A DNA stretch of 64,000 nt. It comes from Streptomyces sp. SID8374 (GTDB lineage Bacteria; Actinomycetota; Actinomycetes; Streptomycetales; Streptomycetaceae). Below the pieces are notes generated by a model. The model did no database searches. It saw only the letters and a program-made list of their open reading frames with translations, and was not told the DNA's origin. The DNA lies in contig NZ_WWGH01000001.1 of assembly GCF_009865135.1 (NCBI RefSeq), positions 1,116,001 to 1,180,000 on the forward strand. Direction: 5' to 3'. This document shows positions 58,784-64,000 of this stretch, one piece after another (the stretch's first letter is position 1; each line of letters opens with the position of its first letter). The position numbers were made by a program, and so were the translations under genes.

Positions 58784-60253
58784 CTACTTGTTGCGGCCGC
58801 GCTTCTCGCGGACGCGGACCGAGATGTGGATCGGGGTGCCCTCGAAGCCGAACTCCTCCCGCAGACGGCGCTCCACGAAGCGGCGGTAGCCGTGCTCCAG
58901 GAAGCCGGAGGCGAAGAGCACGAACCGCGGCGGCTTGGTGCCCGCCTGGGTGCCGAACAGGATGCGCGGCTGCTTGCCACCGCGGATCGGGTGCGGGTGG
59001 GAGGCGACGATCTCACCGAGGAAGGCGTTGAGCCGGCCGGTGGGGACGCGGGTCTCCCAGCCCTCGATCGCGGTCTCGATCGCCGGGACGAGCTTCTCCA
59101 TGTGCCGGCCGGTGAGGGCCGAGACATTGACGCGGGGCGCCCAGGAGATCTGCGCGAGCTCCGTCTCGATCTCGCGCTCCAGGTAGTAGCGGCGCTCCTC
59201 GTCGAGGGTGTCCCACTTGTTGAACGCCACGACGAGCGCGCGCCCGGCATCCACGGCCATGGTGATGATCCGCTGGTCCTGGACGCTGATGGACTCGCTG
59301 GAGTCGATCAGGACGACGGCGACCTCCGCCTTCTCCACGGCGGCCGCCGTACGGAGCGAGGCGTAGTAGTCCGCGCCTTCCTGGAGGTGGACGCGGCGGC
59401 GGATACCGGCCGTGTCGATGAACTTCCAGGTGATGCCGCCGAGCTTGATCAGCTCGTCGACCGGGTCGCGGGTGGTGCCGGCCTGCTCGTTGACGACGAC
59501 CCGGTCCTCGCCCGCGACCTTGTTCAGCAGGGAGGACTTGCCGACGTTCGGGCGGCCGATCAGCGCGATGCGGCGGGGACCGCCGAGCGTGGTGCCGAAC
59601 TTCTGCTCCGGGGCGTCCGGGAGGGCTTCGAGGACCGCGTCCAGCATGTCGCCGGTGCCGCGGCCGTGCAGCGAGGAGACCGGGTAGGGCTCGCCGAGGC
59701 CGAGCGACCACAGGGCGGTGGCGTCCGCCTCGCCGCTCTGGCCGTCGACCTTGTTGGCGCAGAGCACGACGGGCTTGCCCGCGCGGCGCAGCAGCTTGAC
59801 GACGGCCTCGTCGGTGTCGGTGGCGCCGACGGTCGCGTCGACCACGAAGACGACGGCGTCGGCCGTCTCGATGGCGTACTCCGCCTGGGCGGCGACGGAG
59901 GCGTCAAGCCCCAGCACGTCCTGCTCCCAGCCGCCGGTGTCCATGACCTTGAAGCGGCGGCCCGCCCACTCGGCCTCGTAGCTGACGCGGTCGCGGGTGA
60001 CGCCGGGCTTGTCCTGCACGACGGCCTCACGGCGGCCGATGATCCGGTTCACCAGCGTCGACTTGCCGACATTGGGGCGGCCGACGACGGCGAGCACGGG
60101 AAGCGGGCCGTGACCGGCCTCGCCGAGGGCGCCCTCGACCTCTTCGGGGTCGAAGCCCTCCTGCGCGGCGAGCTCCATGAACTCCGCGTACTCGGCATCG
60201 CCAAGTTCTCCGTGCTCGTGGTCCGAGCCGTCGGAGTGAATCTGGTCGTTCAT
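58784..60253 (-). CDS. der: Ribosome-assembly GTPase Der (EngA)
   Basis: A 489-aa protein with two tandem Era-type G domains. Each has the P-loop GRPNVGKS (T or S following), G3 DTGGWE / DTAGIR, and G4 NKVD / NKWD, followed by a C-terminal KH-like domain ([19 protein letters not shown]...[17 protein letters not shown]). Der matures the 50S ribosomal subunit and is essential. An N-terminal acidic extension of about 50 aa is typical for actinobacteria. ATG 60253 has AGAGGA upstream. It is the last gene of the core operon. Confidence 0.97.
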   Translation of the reverse strand: MNDQIHSDGSDHEHGELGDAEYAEFMELAAQEGFDPEEVEGALGEAGHGPLPVLAVVGRPNVGKSTLVNRIIGRREAVVQDKPGVTRDRVSYEAEWAGRRFKVMDTGGWEQDVLGLDASVAAQAEYAIETADAVVFVVDATVGATDTDEAVVKLLRRAGKPVVLCANKVDGQSGEADATALWSLGLGEPYPVSSLHGRGTGDMLDAVLEALPDAPEQKFGTTLGGPRRIALIGRPNVGKSSLLNKVAGEDRVVVNEQAGTTRDPVDELIKLGGITWKFIDTAGIRRRVHLQEGADYYASLRTAAAVEKAEVAVVLIDSSESISVQDQRIITMAVDAGRALVVAFNKWDTLDEERRYYLEREIETELAQISWAPRVNVSALTGRHMEKLVPAIETAIEGWETRVPTGRLNAFLGEIVASHPHPIRGGKQPRILFGTQAGTKPPRFVLFASGFLEHGYRRFVERRLREEFGFEGTPIHISVRVREKRGRNK

Positions 60254-60331
60254 GAAGTCCGTTCCTCTTTGCATCATCATCGATGGACCACGATCACCGC
60301 GGTCCACTACTCAAGTCAGGTCAAGTCTCGC

Positions 60332-60988
60332 CTATCGCCCGGTGAGGCGCTTGGCGCTTTCCAGGTGGGCGGTGAGCTTCGCCTGGATCCGCAGCGTCGC
60401 CTCGTCCAGCGCCTTGCGGGTGCGCCGCCCGTCACCGGCGCTCGCGTCGAACGCGTCACCGAAGACGACGTCGACCCGGCTGCGCAGCGGGGGCAGCCCT
60501 CGTATCAACCGCCCGCGCCGCTCGGTGCTTCCCAGGACGGCGACGGGGACGATGGGCGCCCCGCCCCGTACCGCGAAGTACGCGAGTCCGGCCCGCAGCG
60601 AGGCGAAGTCGCCCTCGCCCCGGGTGCCCTCCGGGAAGATCCCGAGCGCCCCGCCGTCCGCCAGCACACCGAGCGCGTGGCTGATGGCGGTGCGGTCGAC
60701 GGTCGTACGGTCCACCTCGATCTGGCCGATCCCGTGCAGGAACGGGTCGAGGGGGCCGACGAACGCCTCCTTCTTGATCAGGAAGTGCACCGGCCGGGGT
60801 GCGGTCCCCATCAGCATCGGTCCGTCGATGTTGTGGGAGTGGTTCACCGCGAGTATGACGGGTCCGGCGGCGGGCACGCGCCACGCGCCGAGCACCCGCG
60901 GCTTCCACAGCCCGTACATCAGGCCGATGCCGATCCGCCGCCCGACCGCCGCTCCGCGCAGGGTGGGCGCCCCCGTGGCGTCGCTCAC
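60332..60988 (-). CDS. plsC: 1-acyl-sn-glycerol-3-phosphate acyltransferase (PlsC-like)
   Basis: A 218-aa membrane-associated acyltransferase. The family block I is NHSHNIDGPML, a variant of N-H-x4-D in which the second histidine is shifted. Block III is FPEGTRGEGDF, and block IV contains PIVPVAVLGS. It acylates lysophosphatidate to phosphatidate for phospholipid synthesis. Its GTG overlaps the cmk stop (GTGA, 60985-60988). The cmk-plsC-der order is conserved across actinobacteria. Catalytic efficiency with the altered block I is not obvious from sequence. Confidence 0.88.
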   Translation of the reverse strand: MSDATGAPTLRGAAVGRRIGIGLMYGLWKPRVLGAWRVPAAGPVILAVNHSHNIDGPMLMGTAPRPVHFLIKKEAFVGPLDPFLHGIGQIEVDRTTVDRTAISHALGVLADGGALGIFPEGTRGEGDFASLRAGLAYFAVRGGAPIVPVAVLGSTERRGRLIRGLPPLRSRVDVVFGDAFDASAGDGRRTRKALDEATLRIQAKLTAHLESAKRLTGR

Positions 60989-61668
60989 GCGGCGGTCCGC
61001 TTCTCCTCGACGAGGGTGACGACGCACTCGATGACCTGCTGGAGGGTCAGCTCGGTGGTGTCCACCTCGACGGCGTCGTCCGCCTTGGCGAGGGGGGAGG
61101 TCTTCCGGCCGGAGTCGGCGGCGTCCCGCTTGATCAGGGCCTCGCGGGTGGCCGCCAGGTCGGAGCCCTTGACCTCACCGCTGCGGCGGGCGGCGCGGGC
61201 TTCCGGGGAGGCGGTGAGGAAGATCTTGATGTCGGCGTCGGGCAGCACGGTGGTGCCGATGTCCCGGCCCTCGACGACGATGCCGCCCTCGGCGCCCGCG
61301 GCGATGGTGCGCTGGAGCTCGGTGATGATCGTGCGCACCTCGGGGACCGCGCTGACGGCGCTGACCTTGGAGGTGACCTCCTGGGTGCGGATCGGGCCCG
61401 AGGCGTCCTCGCCGTCGACGGTGATCGTCGGTCCGGTCGGGTCGGTGCCGGAGACGATCACGGGCTTGGCGGCGGCGGTGGCGATCTCGGCGGGGCTGGT
61501 CACGTCGATGCCGTTGTTCAGCATCCACCAGGTGATGGCCCGGTACTGCGCGCCGGTGTCCAGGTAGCTCAGGCCGAGCTTGGCGGCGACGGCCTTGGAA
61601 GTGCTCGACTTGCCGGTGCCGGAGGGCCCGTCGATGGCGACGATCACTGCGGAGCTTGCGGTTTCCAC
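60985..61668 (-). CDS. cmk: Cytidylate kinase
   Basis: A 227-aa (d)CMP kinase. The P-loop is DGPSGTGKSS, followed by LGLSYLDTGAQYRAITWWM, VVEGRDIGTTVLPDA and the lid RRSGE. It phosphorylates CMP and dCMP to diphosphates. GTG 61668 (reading VETASSAVIVAIDGPSGTGKSS) has AGGAAGG at 10 bases and matches the usual Streptomyces N-terminus; GTG 61680 sits too close to that site. It is separated from tyrA by a terminator and coupled to plsC. Confidence 0.96.
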   Translation of the reverse strand: METASSAVIVAIDGPSGTGKSSTSKAVAAKLGLSYLDTGAQYRAITWWMLNNGIDVTSPAEIATAAAKPVIVSGTDPTGPTITVDGEDASGPIRTQEVTSKVSAVSAVPEVRTIITELQRTIAAGAEGGIVVEGRDIGTTVLPDADIKIFLTASPEARAARRSGEVKGSDLAATREALIKRDAADSGRKTSPLAKADDAVEVDTTELTLQQVIECVVTLVEEKRTAA

Positions 61669-61773
61669 GGCGGTGGACACCTTCCTGGTACACGGGGTGG
61701 GGACGGACGGGCCTGCGGGCGGCCTCGTACCAGGTTACCGAGTGCCGGGCGCGCCCTTGTACCCCGTACGGCG

Positions 61774-61799
61774 GAGGCGGCCGGGCCCCCGGCCGCCTC
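61774..61799 (-). terminator. Terminator after tyrA
   Basis: A 12-bp perfect GC stem (61774-61785 with 61788-61799) with a 2-base loop begins 13 bases after the tyrA stop and separates aroH-tyrA from cmk. Confidence 0.8.
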
Positions 61800-61812
61800 T
61801 CCCCCACCGGCC

Positions 61813-62898
61813 TCAGCTGCGGACCGACCAGCCGCGCTCGGTGAGGGCGGCGCTCAGCACGGGGACCGAGCTCGGCTCCACCATGATCTGGACCAGGCCC
61901 GCCTGCTGCCCGGTGGCGTGTTCGATGCGTACGTCCTCGATGTTGACCCCGGCCCGGCCTGCGTCGGCGAAGATCGCGGCCAGCTCGCCCGGCTTGTCGC
62001 CGATGAGGACGGCCACGGTCTCGTACGCGGCGGGGGCGGCGCCGTGCTTGCCGGGGACCCGGACGCGGCCCGCGTTGCCCCGGCGCAGGACGTCCTCGAT
62101 GGCGTCGGTGCCCGCGCGCCGCTTCTCCTCGTCGGCGGAGTGCAGGCCGCGCAGCGCGGTCACGGTCTCCTCCAGGTCGGCGGCGACCCCGGCGAGGACG
62201 TCGGCGACGGGTCCGGGGTTGGCGGAGAGGATCTCCACCCACATCCGGGGGTCGGATGCGGCGATCCGGGTCACATCGCGGATGCCCTGGCCGCAGAGGC
62301 GTACGGCACTCTCGTCGGCCTCCTCAAGGCGTGCGGCGACCATGGAGGAGATCAGCTGCGGGGTATGCGAGACGAGGGCGACGGCCCGGTCGTGGGCATC
62401 GGCGTCCATGACCACCGGGACGGCCCGGCAGAGTGCCACCAGCTCCAGCGCGAGGTTGAGGACCTCGGTGTCGGTGTCCCTGGTCGGGGTGAGGACCCAG
62501 GGGCGCCCCTCGAAGAGGTCGCCGGTGGCGGCGAGCGGCCCCGAGCGCTCCTTGCCCGCCATCGGGTGCGTACCGATGTACGGGGTGAGGTCGAGGCCCA
62601 TCGCCTCCAGCTCACGGCGGGGCCCGCCCTTGACGCTGGCGACGTCCAGGTAGCCGCGCGCCACCCCGTCGCGCATGGCGCGGGCGAGGACGGTGGCGGT
62701 GTGGGCGGGCGGTACGGCGATGACCGCGAGGTCGACCGGGCCTGCGGGCGGCTCGTCCGTACCGGCGCCGAGGGCAGCGGCTGTGCGGGCCGACTCGGGG
62801 TCGTGGTCGACGAGGTGGACGTGGACGGAGCGGCCGGAGAGCGCGAGGGCGGCGGAGGTGCCGACGAGCCCGGTTCCGATGACGAGGGCGGTTCTCAC
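61813..62898 (-). CDS. tyrA: Prephenate dehydrogenase
   Basis: A 361-aa enzyme of tyrosine synthesis that oxidatively decarboxylates prephenate to 4-hydroxyphenylpyruvate. The NAD fold starts ALVIGTGLVGTSAALAL; THPMAGKERSGP holds the conserved catalytic-region histidine, and HDRAVALVSHTPQL a second. A C-terminal ACT domain (YETVAVLIGDKPGELAAIFADAGRAGVNIEDV) should give feedback regulation by tyrosine. Its GTG overlaps the aroH stop (GTGA, 62895-62898), tying it to the preceding pathway step. Confidence 0.95.
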   Translation of the reverse strand: MRTALVIGTGLVGTSAALALSGRSVHVHLVDHDPESARTAAALGAGTDEPPAGPVDLAVIAVPPAHTATVLARAMRDGVARGYLDVASVKGGPRRELEAMGLDLTPYIGTHPMAGKERSGPLAATGDLFEGRPWVLTPTRDTDTEVLNLALELVALCRAVPVVMDADAHDRAVALVSHTPQLISSMVAARLEEADESAVRLCGQGIRDVTRIAASDPRMWVEILSANPGPVADVLAGVAADLEETVTALRGLHSADEEKRRAGTDAIEDVLRRGNAGRVRVPGKHGAAPAAYETVAVLIGDKPGELAAIFADAGRAGVNIEDVRIEHATGQQAGLVQIMVEPSSVPVLSAALTERGWSVRS

Positions 62899-63257
62899 TG
62901 GGCGATGTCCTTGCGCAGGGCGGCGGTGGCACCGAGGTAGACGTGGCTGATCTCGGCGCGCGGGAGGTAGGTCTCGACGTGGGCGAGGAGGCGGACGACG
63001 CGGGGCATGGCGCCCTCGATGTCCAGCTCCTGGGCGCAGATCAGGGGTACGTCGACGACCCCGAGGCCGCGCGCGGCGGCGGCCGGGAAGTCGCTGTGCA
63101 GGTCCGGGGTGGCGGTGAACCAGATGCTGATCAGGTCGTCGGCGACCAGCCCGTTGCGTTCCAGGACGGCCGTGAGCAGCTCACCGACCCGCTCGTCCAT
63201 GTGTCCGGCCTCGTCCCGCTCCAGCTGGACGGCGCCTCGGACCGCTCGTACCGCCAC
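62895..63257 (-). CDS. aroH: Monofunctional chorismate mutase, AroH class
   Basis: A 120-aa trimeric-type chorismate mutase. VRAVRGAVQLERDE contains the active-site arginine corresponding to Arg7 of the Bacillus subtilis enzyme, and VPLICAQELDIEGAMPRVVRLLAHVET contains the conserved cysteine and arginine of the active site. It converts chorismate to prephenate, directly feeding the downstream tyrA product. GTG 63257 has AAGGAG seven bases upstream. It is the first gene of the aroH-tyrA unit. Confidence 0.96.
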   Translation of the reverse strand: MAVRAVRGAVQLERDEAGHMDERVGELLTAVLERNGLVADDLISIWFTATPDLHSDFPAAAARGLGVVDVPLICAQELDIEGAMPRVVRLLAHVETYLPRAEISHVYLGATAALRKDIAQ

Positions 63258-63325
63258 GTCGTACTCCTTGTTCGTTCACGTCAGCGCTGCTCCCGATCAC
63301 CCTAGAGGGGACGTGCCGGGCCCGG

Positions 63326-63928
63326 TCACCGCGCTCTCCGGTTGAGACGGGCGGTGGCGTGGACCGCGAGGAGCATGCGCCAGATCCGGCCGGCGAGCTG
63401 CCCGGGGTCGGCGGCGACCCGCCCGTGCACCCAGTCGGCGAGGACCCCGGTGAAGATCCCGGCGACGGCGCTCGCGGTGAGGTCGTGTCCGGTCTCCCCC
63501 GGGCGGCGGGCGCGCAGCTCGTCGAGGCTGCGCTGCCGCAGCTCCCGGTGGAGCAGCTCACCGAGCGGCCCGCCGCCGCCCTCGCGGAGCAGGCTGCGGT
63601 AGACGGGCGCCCGGGCGTGGACGGAGGCGAGGAGGGCGGCGAGCGGGGCCGGGGGCGCGTCGGGGCCGGGCGGTGCGCCGTCCCAGGCGTGCAGGGCGTC
63701 GACCGCCTCGGTGACGACCTCGGCGCAGGCGTCCACCGCGAGGGCGTGCAGGTCGTCGTAGTGGAGGTAGAAGGTGGCGCGCCCGACCCCGGCACCCCGG
63801 ACCACCTGCGCGACGCTGACCTGTTCGAGTGGCCGGTGCTCGCAGGCGGCGAGCAGGGCGGCGCGGAGCTTGGCCCGGGTGCGTGCGGTACGGGGGTCGG
63901 CGCTGCCGTCGGTCACCGCGGGCGTCAA
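63326..63928 (-). CDS. TetR-family transcriptional regulator
   Basis: A 200-aa regulator. The N-terminal HTH (VSVAQVVRGAGVGRATFYLHYDDLHALAVDAC) is canonical TetR; the C-terminal ligand domain (AGIFTGVLADWVHGRVAADPGQLAGRIWRML) is of the TetR_C type. The frame begins at TTG 63928, 7 bases after the stop of the upstream membrane protein gene; GTG 63916 is the alternative, neither with a strong site, so coupling to the upstream gene is likely. It probably represses that gene. Confidence 0.87.
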   Translation of the reverse strand: MTPAVTDGSADPRTARTRAKLRAALLAACEHRPLEQVSVAQVVRGAGVGRATFYLHYDDLHALAVDACAEVVTEAVDALHAWDGAPPGPDAPPAPLAALLASVHARAPVYRSLLREGGGGPLGELLHRELRQRSLDELRARRPGETGHDLTASAVAGIFTGVLADWVHGRVAADPGQLAGRIWRMLLAVHATARLNRRAR

Positions 63929-63935
63929 CGGAGGC

Positions 63936-64000
63936 TCACCCGGCGAGCAGGACGGCGCCGAGGGCGAGCGCGGCCGGCACGGCCTGGACGTAGAGGATCT
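63936..64000 (-). CDS. C-terminal end of a membrane protein gene (truncated by window edge)
   Basis: The last 21 codons read ILYVQAVPAALALGAVLLAG before TGA at 63936-63938. This is a final transmembrane helix. Its start lies beyond the window. It is co-directional with and 7 bases from the TetR gene, so it is probably the regulator's target, perhaps an efflux pump, but the family cannot be named from this fragment. Confidence 0.6.
   Translation of the reverse strand, partial: ILYVQAVPAALALGAVLLAG

Overview
This is a high-GC actinobacterial chromosome segment, almost certainly Streptomyces. Third codon positions are nearly all G or C, GTG and TTG starts are common, GGAGG-type ribosome binding sites are strong, many genes are joined by ATGA or GTGA overlaps, and several promoters look leaderless. 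The gene at 35192-36091 is essentially the Streptomyces griseus protease B precursor (299 aa, mature protein starting ISGGDAIY), which points to the S. griseus clade. I recognise the order (LPMO, lipase, imuB-dnaE2, sflA, der-plsC-cmk-tyrA-aroH) as core Streptomyces synteny from memory. No rRNA, tRNA, CRISPR array or insertion sequence was seen.

Layout. 1-7.5 kb: a stand-alone type ISP specificity-domain protein, a CoA transferase, a small conserved protein, a secreted SGNH lipase, an AAA ATPase, a short GntR regulator divergent from a double-GNAT protein, and a DUF402 protein. 7.5-13.5 kb: a methyltransferase-Nudix-VOC fusion behind a tctCBA tricarboxylate-type transporter operon, a divergent response regulator, and a PH-domain membrane protein. 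13.8-25.3 kb: a cell-wall-anchored LPMO, a secreted lipase, an SOS mutasome pair (dnaE2-imuB with a LexA-like box), a membrane protein, a secreted phospholipase A2, a secreted S1 protease and an alpha/beta hydrolase.

25.5-35.0 kb is the most unusual block: the fxs RiPP system. It is transcribed leftward as fxsA (a 55-codon precursor ending FNSAL), fxsB (radical SAM/SPASM enzyme with a decayed HExxH domain), fxsC (TIR-like protein) and fxsT (ParA-like NTPase, TIR, NB-ARC and TPR in one chain). A SLATT-type membrane protein lies divergently next to fxsA, and a SLOG-like nucleotide-sensor protein converges on it. Only fxsC and the SLATT gene were found to carry the rare TTA codon, which suggests developmental (bldA) control. 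The domain set resembles a conflict or regulated-cell-death module coupled to a modified peptide.

35.2-45.6 kb: sprB, a DUF1684 gene, then two flavin monooxygenases, an amino-acid-type ABC transporter (two permeases, one ATPase, one lipoprotein) and an FAD/NAD(P)-binding enzyme. A 23-aa leader peptide of the cysteine-ending type precedes a second, divergent binding protein. Together this looks like organosulfur uptake and desulfurisation. 46.6-58.7 kb: a cysteine-rich DUF5685 protein, the SepF-like sflA, an acyl-CoA dehydrogenase, a DHA2 efflux pump, a PAP2 phosphatase, an I78 protease inhibitor, a WYL regulator, a glycosyltransferase with a coupled partner, and two conserved proteins of unknown function. 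58.8-64 kb: the core operon aroH-tyrA-(terminator) and cmk-plsC-der, then a TetR regulator behind a truncated membrane protein at the window edge. Convergent genes are separated by unusually long perfect hairpins.
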